Notes: a model not told the origin generated them from the sequence alone. A DNA stretch of 64,000 bases from Acidimicrobilacustris europaeus (GCA_965194515.1 OZ239146.1:62001-126000), one strand, 5' to 3'. Shown: positions 18,646-27,507, counted from the first letter of the stretch. Translations and numbers: made by a program.

Positions 18646-19236
18646 GAAGTTGGTTGCTGGGCGTACGAGCAACGCCACAACCGCGGTCGTCCCGAGCAAT
18701 GCTGCGATACCGGAATTGATGATGACGGGAATTTCTCCTGCACCGATTCCATAGGTGAACCACAGATACGAACTTGTGGCGAGAAACGCCCACGCGGCAA
18801 CGGAAATGCCTGGACCTCGCCCGTGTTGAATTGTGTAGCGAATCTGCGGAAGGTTCACGAGAATCGAAGCCGGCATTCCTATATATGCGGGAATGTTCTC
18901 ATTGAGAACGCCGAGGCCAAGAAGTACGAGAAGTGAAAAGGCAATGAGGAGTTGCGCGCCGAGACGCGTGCGCAGTGGTTTGTCATGAAGCATGAACCAG
19001 GAGAGCGGAATCACAAGGATGACCCATGTGCCGTTGGCAATGATTTGCTGCGGTGAGCGCACCGAAACGCCGTAGGCGAACCACGCCAATGAAGATGTGG
19101 CGAGCAGGAGCCATGTAGATGGCGCGATTCCCGCAGCGGTTCGAACCCTTAAAAGGCGAGTGGTCTGGGTGGATGAACTGACGATCGATGCAACGGCGGC
19201 GGCGCCACCAGCGATCTGGGCCCAGAGCGGAATCAC
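18559..19236 (-). CDS. PQ-loop (SWEET/SemiSWEET-like) membrane protein
   Basis: 225 aa with a GTG start. It has about seven hydrophobic segments in two similar halves: each contains a PQ-loop-like repeat, the first with SSSTQTTRLLRVRTAAGIAPSTW and the second with NLPQIRYTIQHGRGPGISVAAW, each followed by a Leu/Ala-x-W-F-x-YG segment (WFAYGV, WFTYGI). PQ-loop proteins move sugars, amino acids or other small solutes across membranes; the substrate is unknown here. The last 30 or so residues (after VALLVRPAT) are a hydrophilic tail whose DNA is antisense to the end of the VOC gene, an 87-bp convergent overlap. The tail probably arose by read-through past an older stop. Confidence 0.65.
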   Translation of the reverse strand: MIPLWAQIAGGAAAVASIVSSSTQTTRLLRVRTAAGIAPSTWLLLATSSLAWFAYGVSVRSPQQIIANGTWVILVIPLSWFMLHDKPLRTRLGAQLLIAFSLLVLLGLGVLNENIPAYIGMPASILVNLPQIRYTIQHGRGPGISVAAWAFLATSSYLWFTYGIGAGEIPVIINSGIAALLGTTAVVALLVRPATNFSGTDLTSDADLVTSGVKNVEVPLAPDSI

Positions 19237-19310
19237 CGAGATTTTCTAGACGATGCTTCGTGCTTTTTGCGACATCTGCGCGGGGGGATTTGGCATGGCA
19301 GCATGAGTCC

Positions 19311-20240
19311 ATGACGTCGCCTCAGGTCTCCATCCAACTCCGCACATTCCGCCAAGACGATCCCGGTTCGTTTCAGTACGTGCTTGATCAAGCCCGTGCC
19401 GCCGATCTGGCCGGCATCGACCGCATTGCCGTCAGTGATCACGTGGCTTATGGCGAAAATCTCGAGGCCTACGGCGACCCAAAGAAGGGTGGTTCGGCGG
19501 GCGGCAAGCAGCCCACCGATTCCGACGGCAATTGGCTTGAACCCCTTACGGTGCTCACCGCAATAGGTGCACTCACCGAACGAGTGCGTCTGAACACCGC
19601 AATTCTCATCGCCGCATTGCGCACTCCGACCGTGCTCGCAAAGCAGGCGGCAACAATCGATGTGCTCTCAGGCGGACGTCTCGAACTTGGCGTTGGTGTC
19701 GGTTGGCAGAAAGAGGAATACGACGCCTGCGGTCTTGATTACGACAACCGCGGTCGTCTGCTCGATCACACGATTGAGGTGTGCCAGTTGCTGTGGCGCG
19801 AACAGGTCGCCACCTACTCCTCGCCCGAGCTTTCGTTCGAAAAGATTCACCAGATGCCGAAGCCTCGTCAGGCGGGCGGTGTGCCGATCTGGATCAGCGG
19901 AACGATCAACGCCCGCGTGATCCGTCGCATCGCGACGTTCGGTTCAGGCTGGATTCCGTGGGGTGCCGATGGCGGCGATCTCGTCAACGCCATTCCGAAA
20001 CTGCGCGCTGCCGTCGAGAAGGCCGGCGGCGATCCGTCGCTTCAGGTGCAGGGTCACGCTGCTGCAGTGCGCGATGGCGATGGAAACCTTGACCTCGTTG
20101 CCACGATGGCTGCATCACGGCCGATGATTGAAGCTGGTGTCACAGACTTGCGCGTCACGATCAATCATCCCGAGCAGTACGAAGAAGCGCTCGAGGCGTA
20201 CTCCGATGTTGTGCGCGCCTTCCGCCACGAGTTCGGCTGA
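19311..20240 (+). CDS. LLM class F420-dependent oxidoreductase
   Basis: 309 aa. I start at ATG 19311 (MTSPQVSIQLRTF) because the open frame before it has no protein-like character. The TIM-barrel luciferase-like fold is indicated by IDRIAVSDHVAYGEN near residue 40, the central RVRLNTAILIAALRTPTVLAKQAATIDVLSGGRLELGVGVGW block (residues about 90-130, the strongest family signature), and VPIWISGTINARVIRRIATFGSGWIP near 195. Proteins of this TIGR03619-type group use reduced F420 as a hydride donor in actinobacteria. The substrate is unknown. The gene stands alone, convergent with the NTF2-like gene 2 bp further on. Confidence 0.85.
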   Translation: MTSPQVSIQLRTFRQDDPGSFQYVLDQARAADLAGIDRIAVSDHVAYGENLEAYGDPKKGGSAGGKQPTDSDGNWLEPLTVLTAIGALTERVRLNTAILIAALRTPTVLAKQAATIDVLSGGRLELGVGVGWQKEEYDACGLDYDNRGRLLDHTIEVCQLLWREQVATYSSPELSFEKIHQMPKPRQAGGVPIWISGTINARVIRRIATFGSGWIPWGADGGDLVNAIPKLRAAVEKAGGDPSLQVQGHAAAVRDGDGNLDLVATMAASRPMIEAGVTDLRVTINHPEQYEEALEAYSDVVRAFRHEFG

Positions 20241-20242
20241 AG

Positions 20243-20623
20243 TTATTCAGCAGCGCGGAGTTCGGAGTAATCGAAAAACGCGCGAAGGCTCGCAAACTTC
20301 GTACCTTCATCGTTGAGCAGGATGTGATCAACGATGCGAGGAAGCTCCATCTTCTGATCGCCCATCATGATGTCGACGCGCAGAAAAGCAATGACCTCGT
20401 TGCCCACAACGATTGGGGGAGCAGCAACGGAAAGCGTGAGGTCGTTGATGTTCTCATCGAAGAACTTGCCAATCGCCTCGCGGCCAACGTTCACGGGAGC
20501 GCCAACCGGATCTTCCTGTCGGGCATCATCGGTGAAGCAGTCAAGCCAAGCTTCGCGGTCCTGGCTGGTCATTGCGGCGCAGTAGCGCTCGAGGAGCGGA
20601 AGAACGTCGGCACTTGTAGGCAT
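20243..20623 (-). CDS. SnoaL/NTF2-like small protein
   Basis: 126 aa cone-shaped NTF2-like fold. The N-terminus LLERYCAAMTSQDREAWLDCFTDDARQEDPVGAP and the following REAIGKFFDENI are the classic SnoaL-like start, in which the helix and DDA-xxxDP motif line the pocket. Relatives include polyketide cyclases, ketosteroid isomerases and limonene-epoxide hydrolases. The pocket residues do not point to one activity. In actinobacteria such genes often accompany steroid or aromatic degradation genes, which fits the SDR and LLM neighbours. It is transcribed toward the LLM gene. Confidence 0.75.
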   Translation of the reverse strand: MPTSADVLPLLERYCAAMTSQDREAWLDCFTDDARQEDPVGAPVNVGREAIGKFFDENINDLTLSVAAPPIVVGNEVIAFLRVDIMMGDQKMELPRIVDHILLNDEGTKFASLRAFFDYSELRAAE

Positions 20624-20753
20624 GGAAACTCCTTGAAGTGGGCACCGTGAAGAGTGGTGACCGAAGGTTGAACCGGTACAGGTAACTGGGTCACGAAGGT
20701 ACTCACCTAAGCGGCCGCATGCCGCCTCATTCAGCGATAACGACTACCTGATC

Positions 20754-21845
20754 TCACGAAGCAAGGGTGAGTGGCTGCTCGCGGCCTTCATCCTGACGCT
20801 TCTTTCCCCAACCTGGATGAGCAAAGACATAACCGAGGCGCTCTTTCCAACTTGACGCTTTGGCGACATCACGAATGATGTCGGCGTACTCGTGGGTCGC
20901 GATGCGAACCGGGTTGAACGTGTTGATGTTCTTGGTGAGGCCATAACGAACTCGTTCGCCTTCGCGTTGGAAGGTGCCAAAGAGGCGATCCCAGGTAATG
21001 AGGATGCCGCCATAGTTCTTATCGAGATATTCCGGCTGTGCGCCGTGGTGCACGCGGTGGTGCGATGGCGTGTTGAGAATCTCCTCGGCCTTACCGAGAC
21101 GATCAATTGCTTCGGTATGAATCCAGAATTGGTAGATCAAGTTGATTGCTCGAGCGTTTTCGATCACGCGGGGTCGGAACCCGAGCCAGGCCATGAGTCC
21201 GTAGGGCACGAACATTCCAAAGACATCGGCGACTGGTTGACGAAGCGCAGTGGTGAGGTTGTAGTGCTCGCTGGAATGGTGAACCACATGAATGGCCCAT
21301 AACCAGCGACTCTCGTGCTGAATTCGGTGGTTCCAGTAATAGATGAAATCCCACGCCACGAGTGCGCCAGCAGTTGCAGCGATTCCCGCGCCGAGGTCGC
21401 GCTTTGAACCGCCCGCGTTCCACATGCGCTTTGCCGATGTGCGCGCTGCCCAAGTTGTCGACCCAGTAACAACGCCAGCAGCAACTGCAGCGACTCCGCT
21501 TGAAGGCCGAATGCGCTTTGCGAAGCGTGTGAGTTTTGAATCGTCGTCACGCTTGGCCAGTGCGTCGGCAACGGTGGTGAGCGCAGCAGCACCGACGGCT
21601 GTTCCCACAAGAACTTTTCGGTACTTACCTTTTCCGGGCCCAACGGGAGCGAGTAGTGCATTCAGCGCAAGTGGCATGTAGAGACTTGCTGTGCCCATCA
21701 CGAGGCTGGCGATGGAATCACGCTTCTCAAATCCAATAGCGGTGTCATTGCCTGCAGCTGCTTGCCGATCGAGTGCGACCTTCTCAAGGCCCATCGCCGC
21801 GAAGAATCCGGGAGTAGCGATTTGGATGAGATCAATCTCACTCAT
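20754..21845 (-). CDS. Sterol desaturase / fatty acid hydroxylase family membrane protein
   Basis: 363 aa integral membrane di-iron protein. The three His clusters of the family are visible: HRIQHE (with WNHRIQH), HVVHHSSEHYN and HRVHHGAQPEYLDKNYGG, which together supply the eight-His metal site. Hydrophobic segments precede and separate these clusters. Family members hydroxylate or desaturate sterols, fatty acids, carotenoids or alkylglycerols using O2 on the inner face of the membrane. I start at ATG 21845, preceded by AGGAG at the usual distance and overlapping the stop of the CoaA-like gene (ATGA at 21842-21845), rather than at 21869. The lipid substrate cannot be told. Confidence 0.85.
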   Translation of the reverse strand: MSEIDLIQIATPGFFAAMGLEKVALDRQAAAGNDTAIGFEKRDSIASLVMGTASLYMPLALNALLAPVGPGKGKYRKVLVGTAVGAAALTTVADALAKRDDDSKLTRFAKRIRPSSGVAAVAAGVVTGSTTWAARTSAKRMWNAGGSKRDLGAGIAATAGALVAWDFIYYWNHRIQHESRWLWAIHVVHHSSEHYNLTTALRQPVADVFGMFVPYGLMAWLGFRPRVIENARAINLIYQFWIHTEAIDRLGKAEEILNTPSHHRVHHGAQPEYLDKNYGGILITWDRLFGTFQREGERVRYGLTKNINTFNPVRIATHEYADIIRDVAKASSWKERLGYVFAHPGWGKKRQDEGREQPLTLAS

Positions 21846-22555
21846 GTTGACTCCTGGATGATGATGCAACGGATGCTGTGATCAGCCTCCCACTCAATCA
21901 CCGCGTGAGCCAACGGTCGGGTCGGCTCAATGTGTTCGAGGAGATTCGGCAGGTTCACGAGTTCCCACGCACCGTTCACCATTTCGAGGAAGAGATCCTC
22001 GGGAACGTCAGTCCACGGGTCGAAGAAGGGTGAGTAATCGGTGCGCGCTGCATCTCGGAGGGTGCTGGTTCGTTGAATGAACCACTCGCGCATGACGGGT
22101 TCATCTGCGTGGAGATAGAGGCTGACGTCGAAGTGGTCATGGAACTGAAGTGCATTGACGCCCTCGAAGATCAAAACGTCGACCGCAGGAACTTCGACCA
22201 CCTCGTCGATGATGTCGTAGGTGTGATGGTCGTAGACCGGAACCGAGACGGGTTTCGAAGATCGAATGTCGTCGAGGAATGTCGTGATTGCGGCAGTGTC
22301 GTAGCTCTCGGGGAACCCCTTGCGGTCAGAGAGGCCCTTTTCGGCAAGAGCGGCGTTGGAATGAAGAAACCCGTCACTTGCAATGACGGCAACATCTAGG
22401 CCCGTATCTTCGGAGAGCAGCGTGGCGATGGTGGAGCTGAATGTGCTCTTTCCCACGGCGACGCCGCCGGTTACGCCGATGACAACGGTCGAACCCTTTA
22501 TCGCATGGGCCTCAATGATGAGCGACAGGACTGTGTCGAGGTTCGGCGCCGCCAT
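21842..22555 (-). CDS. Type I pantothenate kinase-like P-loop kinase
   Basis: 237 aa. Walker A GVTGGVAVGKSTFS lies near residues 24-37. The next blocks, ASDGFLHSNAAL, GFPESYD, PVYDHHTYDI and IFEGVNALQ, match the order and wording of CoaA (bacterial type I pantothenate kinase), which phosphorylates pantothenate in the first step of CoA synthesis. It is about 75 residues shorter than typical CoaA, and its C-terminus (IEWEADHSIRCIIIQE) differs, so it may be a divergent paralogue with another small acceptor. It is translationally coupled to the sterol desaturase downstream by an ATGA overlap, an unusual partner for a CoA gene. Confidence 0.7.
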   Translation of the reverse strand: MAAPNLDTVLSLIIEAHAIKGSTVVIGVTGGVAVGKSTFSSTIATLLSEDTGLDVAVIASDGFLHSNAALAEKGLSDRKGFPESYDTAAITTFLDDIRSSKPVSVPVYDHHTYDIIDEVVEVPAVDVLIFEGVNALQFHDHFDVSLYLHADEPVMREWFIQRTSTLRDAARTDYSPFFDPWTDVPEDLFLEMVNGAWELVNLPNLLEHIEPTRPLAHAVIEWEADHSIRCIIIQEST

Positions 22556-22667
22556 GGGGCAACGCTAGGGGGAGGCAGCCGTGTTCGTGAAGCCGAACTG
22601 TCAGGAGTCCTACACTCATCCGACTGCCTGATTATCGGATCAGCGCACCGCCGCAGGGGGACAAATC

Positions 22668-23549
22668 ATGGCTATGCCGACAGATATCGGCATCGTGGAT
22701 CTCGGTATGGGATTCCCGTTCACGAGCATCGAAGAGAAGAAGTCTGCTTACGACTTCTTCAAGGCCAATCTGAAGGACAACGAATCGCTGAAGGAAATGG
22801 AATTCCCAGCGCAGTACATGTTCAAAGACGTCCCCGATGTTGTGTCACCCGATACCGACGTTGTTGCTTGGATCGTCGAAAAGATGGACGCGTTCAACAT
22901 CGAACAGTGCATGACCGGCGTGAACGAACATTCGATTCGCGCCAAGGCCGAACACCCTGGCCGCTTTCATCTGTGTGCACAGGCCGATCCCAACAAGGGA
23001 ATGGAAACTGTTCGCAATCTGAAGCGGCTCAAGGCCGAGAACAACATTGTTGCTGCCATGACATTCCCCAGCGGAATGGTTCCGCAGGTCGGTATCGGCG
23101 ACAAGAAGATGTATCCGATCTACGCAACGTGCTGTGAACTCGACATTCCGATCTGCATCAACGGCGGAATTGTTGGCCCACGCATGCCCAGTTGGCCACA
23201 GCATGTTGAACAGTTCGATGAAGTCCTTTACGACTTCCCCGACCTGACCATGGTGATGATGCACGGTGGCGAACCGTGGACCGAACTTGCAGTGAAACTT
23301 ATGCTCAAGTGGCCCGGTCTTCACTACATGACCAGTGCGTTTGCTCCAAAGCATTACCCGAAGGACATCATCAAGTACGCGAACACTCGCGGCAGTGACA
23401 AGATCATGTACTGCGGTTATTTCCCCGCTGGTCTTTCGCTCGAGCGTCAGTTCTCTGACATGCCCAACGTTCCGTTCAACGACAACGTCTGGCCGAAGTT
23501 CCTGCGCGAAAATGCATTGCGCGTTTTCAAACTCGATCAAGACAAGTAG
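22668..23549 (+). CDS. Amidohydrolase-2 family protein lacking the usual metal ligands
   Basis: 293 aa TIM-barrel protein like the ACMSD/4-oxalomesaconate hydratase-type 'amidohydrolase 2' family. The overall pattern is kept: HPGRFHLCAQADPN near residue 100, a central ICINGGIVGPRMPSW, and the MMHGGEPWTELAVKLM helix near 200 that normally carries a metal His. The first strand reads GIVDLGMGFPF where active members have D-x-H-x-H, and the last one reads YCGYFPAG where members have G-S-D-x-P. The HxH pair and the catalytic Asp are therefore missing. A GGGGGAC ribosome site precedes the ATG. It is followed after 6 bp by an SDR and then an alkyl sulfatase, so it may act in the same pathway. Confidence 0.7.
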   Translation: MAMPTDIGIVDLGMGFPFTSIEEKKSAYDFFKANLKDNESLKEMEFPAQYMFKDVPDVVSPDTDVVAWIVEKMDAFNIEQCMTGVNEHSIRAKAEHPGRFHLCAQADPNKGMETVRNLKRLKAENNIVAAMTFPSGMVPQVGIGDKKMYPIYATCCELDIPICINGGIVGPRMPSWPQHVEQFDEVLYDFPDLTMVMMHGGEPWTELAVKLMLKWPGLHYMTSAFAPKHYPKDIIKYANTRGSDKIMYCGYFPAGLSLERQFSDMPNVPFNDNVWPKFLRENALRVFKLDQDK

Positions 23550-23555
23550 GAACTC

Positions 23556-24401
23556 ATGAAAATCGAAGCCGGACAGGTTGCAGTCATCACCGGCGCGGGC
23601 AGTGGTATCGGTCGCGCCTTGGCCGAGAAAGCCGCGCAGTCGGGTATGCGTGTTGTTGCCGCCGACATCGAACAACCGCGTCTGGATGACACCGTTGCTG
23701 CTCTTGGTCAGATCGGAGCAGAAGCGATCGGCGTGCGTACCGATGTCTCGGTTGAAGAAGATGTTCAGCGTCTCGCCGATACCGCTTTCGCTGAGTTCGG
23801 ACACGTCAATCTGCTGTGCAACAACGCTGGTGTGTTCAGCGGTGGTCTGATGTGGGAACGCACGATGGCCGACTGGAAGTGGGTCATGGGTGTCAATGTC
23901 GACGGGCTCATCCACGCGGTGCGCGCATTCGTGCCGCGCATGCTCGAGGACGATGCTCCAGGTCACATCGTGAATACCGCCTCGATGGGGGGCCTTGTCA
24001 CCGGCGCCTATTCAGGTCCGTACTTCACTTCGAAGTTTGCGGCTGTTGGTCTCACTGATTGTTTGGCCCAGGATCTTCGAACAACAGGAAAGAACGTTGC
24101 GGCTTCGGTTCTCGTTCCAAGTTTGATCAACACCGACATTGGTACGTCGGGCCGCAACCGACAAGAACGCTGGATCGATCGCGGTCGCGAAGCAACTCCT
24201 GACGCAGAGTTCGTCGAAGCAATGCTCGTCGATTCAACGGCCGCCGGAATGTCGCCAACTGAAGTTGCTGACCTTGTGTTTGATGCGGTTGAAGCCGGCA
24301 ATTTCTGGATTCCTACGCAGCCGAGTTTTCACGACCAAATCCGCGCTCGCCACGAAGACATGCAGGGATTGCGTCTGCCGGTGCCGCCGGCGCTCGATTA
24401 G
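23556..24401 (+). CDS. SDR family oxidoreductase
   Basis: 281 aa classical SDR. TGAGSGIG lies near residues 11-18, NNAGVF near 91-96, the Ser in TASMGGLVTGAYS near 145, and the catalytic YFTSK near 159-163. A C-terminal extension of about 35 residues with PSFHDQIRARHEDM follows the substrate loop, as in many actinobacterial SDRs of steroid and lipid pathways. It begins 6 bp after the amidohydrolase-like gene and so is very probably co-transcribed with it, and is followed 100 bp later by the alkyl sulfatase. Such an enzyme could oxidise the alcohol released by sulfate-ester cleavage, but this is inference from position only. Confidence 0.85.
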   Translation: MKIEAGQVAVITGAGSGIGRALAEKAAQSGMRVVAADIEQPRLDDTVAALGQIGAEAIGVRTDVSVEEDVQRLADTAFAEFGHVNLLCNNAGVFSGGLMWERTMADWKWVMGVNVDGLIHAVRAFVPRMLEDDAPGHIVNTASMGGLVTGAYSGPYFTSKFAAVGLTDCLAQDLRTTGKNVAASVLVPSLINTDIGTSGRNRQERWIDRGREATPDAEFVEAMLVDSTAAGMSPTEVADLVFDAVEAGNFWIPTQPSFHDQIRARHEDMQGLRLPVPPALD

Positions 24402-24501
24402 TCAGTCTGGGATTGGAACGACTCGTCAACGATTGTTGAAGCACCTCGCGGACTACGGTCGGACGAACAACTTCCACACCAGTCTTGATCGAGGTTGCAC
24501 G

Positions 24502-26376
24502 ATGTCAGTCTCCGAACACACTGCGGCACATCAGCACGCAGTCACTATGGATCTTCCGTTCGACGATGAACAGGATTTCGTTGATGCGCAACGGGGATTC
24601 CTCGCCGCGCTTGACGACACGCTGATTCAAGCCACTGATGGCCGAGTGGCTTGGGATCTGGGTCCCTACGGCGACATATCGGGTGACGCCCCCGAATCGG
24701 TGAATCCGAGTCTGTGGCGCCAAGCCCAACTCGATCTGATCCACGGGCTGTTCGAGGTCGTACCTGGGATCTATCAAGTTCGCGGACTCGACATTTCGAA
24801 CATGACGATGGTCGAGGGCAATGACGGGGTGATCGTGATTGACCCTCTCGTGTCGTGCGAAACCGCAGCGGCGGCGCTGAGTCTGTACCGCTCGGTGCGT
24901 GGCGATCGACCCGTCACCGCTCTCATCTATACCCACAGCCATATTGATCATTTCGGTGGCGCGGGCGGAGTTGTCCCGAACGGTCATGCTGGCGATCTAC
25001 CAATCGTTGCGCCCGAGCATTTCCTCGAACATGCAGTAAGCGAGAATCTGCAGGCGGGGACGGCGATGAGTCGTCGGGCTACCTATATGTACGGAACGCT
25101 TTTGCCCCGTGGTCCGGAAGGGCAGATGACCTGTGGACTCGGCCCCGCTCCATCGTCGGGAACGCTCTCGTTGTTGCCCCCCACCATCGAGATCACTCAC
25201 ACCGGTCAGGAACTTGTGCTCGATGGTGTGCGCATCGTGTTCCAGATGACTCCGGGCACCGAGGCCCCGGCGGAGATGAACTTTTACTTCCCCGATTTTC
25301 GAGCCCTCTGTATGGCCGAGAATGCAACCCATAACTTGCACAACGTCGTGACGTTGCGTGGTGCACTCGTGCGCGATGCACATGCGTGGGCAGGTTTTCT
25401 CGACGAAAGCATTGCGATGTTCGCGGCGGAGAGCGAAGTTTCGTTTGCTTCTCATCATTGGCCAACGTGGGGAACCGACAACATCGTCGATTACCTTTCA
25501 AAGCAGCGTGATCTCTACGCGTACTTGAATGATCAGACGCTTCGCTATCTCAATCGCGGATTCACCGGTAGTGAGATCGCCGAAATGATTGAACTTCCAC
25601 CAACGCTCGCTTCGTCATGGCATTGCCGCGGCTATTACGGATCAGTCAGCCACAACGTGAAGGCCGTCTACCAGCGCTACATGGGTTGGTTCGACGGAAA
25701 CCCTGCGCACCTTTGGCCGCACCCGCCTGAGGAAGCGGCGGTTCGCTATGTCGAGTTCATGGGTGGTGCCGAGTCCGTATTGGAGAAAGCGCAGAAGTGC
25801 TTCGATAGCGGTGATTATCGCTGGGTTGCCGAAGTTGTGAACCACGTCGTGTTTGCTGATCCATCCAATATGGCAGCGCGCGAACTACTCGCCCGCACCT
25901 ACACGCAGATGGGCTATTCGCAAGAGAACGCGACGTGGAGAAATTTCTTTCTCACCGGTGCGCAAGAGCTGCGAGGCATCGAGTCTTCAGTGCCGGAGGG
26001 CAAGAACGCGCTCGCACTCATGGCCCATATCTCCGTCACTCAGGTGTTTGATGCGATCGCAATTCGAATTGATGGGATGAAGGCTGCAGGACAGCGTTTC
26101 GCTATTAACTGGACAATTGCCGAGACCGGCGAACGCCATCTGCTTCGCCTCGAAAATGGTGTCCTGTCGAATGCGGTCAATCGGCATGCCGATGATGCCG
26201 TTTTGTCGGTGACTGTTCCGCGTTCACAACTGCTGCTTCTTGTCATCGGTTTGGTGACACTCGAGGCGTTGCTTGAACAGGGCGTTGCAACTGCTGAAGG
26301 CGATCTCAGCGCGCTCGATTCCATTCGGGTACTTCTTGATCCACCCGATCCGAAGTTCTCGATCGTGCTGCCCTGA
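24502..26376 (+). CDS. Alkyl sulfatase (SdsA1/BDS1 family) with MBL fold
   Basis: 624 aa. Start chosen at ATG 24502; the frame is open further upstream but there overlaps the SDR gene. Domain order: N-terminal metallo-beta-lactamase domain with the zinc motif THSHIDHFGG near residues 144-153 and further ligands in NATHNLHN and SHHWPTWG; a middle alkyl-sulfatase dimerisation domain (YVEFMGGAESVLEKA and following helical repeats); and a C-terminal SCP2-like sterol-carrier domain (from about 500) that holds the alkyl chain. The family hydrolyses primary or secondary alkyl sulfates such as SDS to the alcohol and sulfate. No signal peptide is seen, so it is probably cytosolic. Last gene of the 22668-26376 run. 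Confidence 0.9.
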   Translation: MSVSEHTAAHQHAVTMDLPFDDEQDFVDAQRGFLAALDDTLIQATDGRVAWDLGPYGDISGDAPESVNPSLWRQAQLDLIHGLFEVVPGIYQVRGLDISNMTMVEGNDGVIVIDPLVSCETAAAALSLYRSVRGDRPVTALIYTHSHIDHFGGAGGVVPNGHAGDLPIVAPEHFLEHAVSENLQAGTAMSRRATYMYGTLLPRGPEGQMTCGLGPAPSSGTLSLLPPTIEITHTGQELVLDGVRIVFQMTPGTEAPAEMNFYFPDFRALCMAENATHNLHNVVTLRGALVRDAHAWAGFLDESIAMFAAESEVSFASHHWPTWGTDNIVDYLSKQRDLYAYLNDQTLRYLNRGFTGSEIAEMIELPPTLASSWHCRGYYGSVSHNVKAVYQRYMGWFDGNPAHLWPHPPEEAAVRYVEFMGGAESVLEKAQKCFDSGDYRWVAEVVNHVVFADPSNMAARELLARTYTQMGYSQENATWRNFFLTGAQELRGIESSVPEGKNALALMAHISVTQVFDAIAIRIDGMKAAGQRFAINWTIAETGERHLLRLENGVLSNAVNRHADDAVLSVTVPRSQLLLLVIGLVTLEALLEQGVATAEGDLSALDSIRVLLDPPDPKFSIVLP

Positions 26377-26411
26377 TCGCTGGGCGTTCGTGCGCAGCGA
26401 TCCAAAAAGAG

Positions 26412-27422
26412 TTAGTGAGTGGCGTCGATCATTACCGTTGCCATTGCAAATTGTTCATCGCCGATTGCGGTCCAGCGATGATTCGTTCCGCGCTGAATGA
26501 CAACATCGCCGGGTCCAAGTTCGGTCTGGACCCCATCGGGCAGTTCGAGCAATACGCGTCCACGTAACACGACATCGACATCGACCGTCGGTGTGGCATG
26601 CCAACCTTCCTCGGAGGGCGGCGCGGGCGTCAGTTCAACGAGGCGGAACCACAAGCCACCAGTTGGAGGAACAAGCGACCACGGTCCGTCAGGGTCGCCA
26701 CCTTGTTCAACCGATTGCAGTGGGCCACCGGTATGCCAAAGGTCGGTGATTGTTGTTGTCGGCGAGGACATTGCATCGGCAGCACCACCATCGACAACAG
26801 GGGGACCGGTAACAACGCGACGATCGGCGGAACCACCATCAACTACTGGCGAACCTGTGACAACGCGTCGAATCGGTGTGTCGCCTGCTGTCGCTGGCTT
26901 CACGTTGACAGGCTCGACGCTCACCTGAACATCGGGGCGAAGCATCGCGACGAAATACGTCCAACCGTGTTCATCGGCGGGTCGCCAACGATGGAGGGTT
27001 CCGCGCTGAATCACAAACTCGCCGGGGCCATTGACGCGCTCTCCATCCTCAAGTCCCATAACGACAGAGCCTTCGAGCACAACCATGAGATCAAGCGTGT
27101 CGGTCGCATGCATGCCGGGTGCGCTTTCGGAGTCACCAGCAACGCGCAGCCATGTCGTGTCGGGATCGGCACCAGCGGGAATTCCGGGCATCCGGATAAT
27201 GCGAGCGCTGGCGCCCCCTGGCGGTGGCTCAAGTGCGAATCCAGAATTTGCCTTGTCGGGATCATCGGCAATTGAAGGTTGCGGCCCGTCGAGCCACAGC
27301 ACTTCGCTGACCGCAACGGTGTCGGTCACGATCGTGTTGGGTGCAGCGCCATCGCTCGTAATCACGTGACGACCGGTGGCATCGATGCCAGTGACCACCC
27401 GCCGCACAAACGTTTGACTCAT
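26412..27422 (-). CDS. Double-cupin protein with internal duplication and 16-residue tandem repeat
   Basis: 336 aa if started at ATG 27422 (MSQTFVRRVVTG); ATGs at 27449 and an in-frame start at 27491 are possible but add a segment without protein character. Two cupin barrels repeat the same architecture: MHATDTLDLMVVLEGSVVM with GPGEFVIQRGTLHRW, and WHATPTVDVDVVLRGRVLLEL with GPGDVVIQRGTNHRW. Between them lies a 16-residue unit RRVVTGxPVVDGGxAD in two tandem copies. Metal-binding His residues appear in both halves, so a dioxygenase or a small-molecule sensor is possible. No DNA-binding domain is present. The gene is divergent from the lipoprotein gene at 27508. Confidence 0.65.
   Translation of the reverse strand: MSQTFVRRVVTGIDATGRHVITSDGAAPNTIVTDTVAVSEVLWLDGPQPSIADDPDKANSGFALEPPPGGASARIIRMPGIPAGADPDTTWLRVAGDSESAPGMHATDTLDLMVVLEGSVVMGLEDGERVNGPGEFVIQRGTLHRWRPADEHGWTYFVAMLRPDVQVSVEPVNVKPATAGDTPIRRVVTGSPVVDGGSADRRVVTGPPVVDGGAADAMSSPTTTITDLWHTGGPLQSVEQGGDPDGPWSLVPPTGGLWFRLVELTPAPPSEEGWHATPTVDVDVVLRGRVLLELPDGVQTELGPGDVVIQRGTNHRWTAIGDEQFAMATVMIDATH
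26782..26877 (-). repeat. 48-bp tandem duplication inside the double-cupin gene
   Basis: Two adjacent, slightly diverged 48-bp copies (starting at about 26782 and 26830) encode the 16-residue unit RRVVTGxPVVDGGxAD in frame. A related RRVVTGIDATG occurs at the protein's N-terminus, so each cupin domain is preceded by this unit. Confidence 0.6.
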
Positions 27423-27507
27423 TGCGTGATCGTAGGTCTGAGCCGACATCGCATGCAGAGCGTGTGGAATGATGTGAACGTTGATCAACAACGGTCCGGG
27501 GGGAACA

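Noticed and set aside
27423..27507. Longer N-terminus of the double-cupin protein up to 27491
   Set aside because: No ribosome site for the longer forms; the first RRVVTG unit begins right after ATG 27422.
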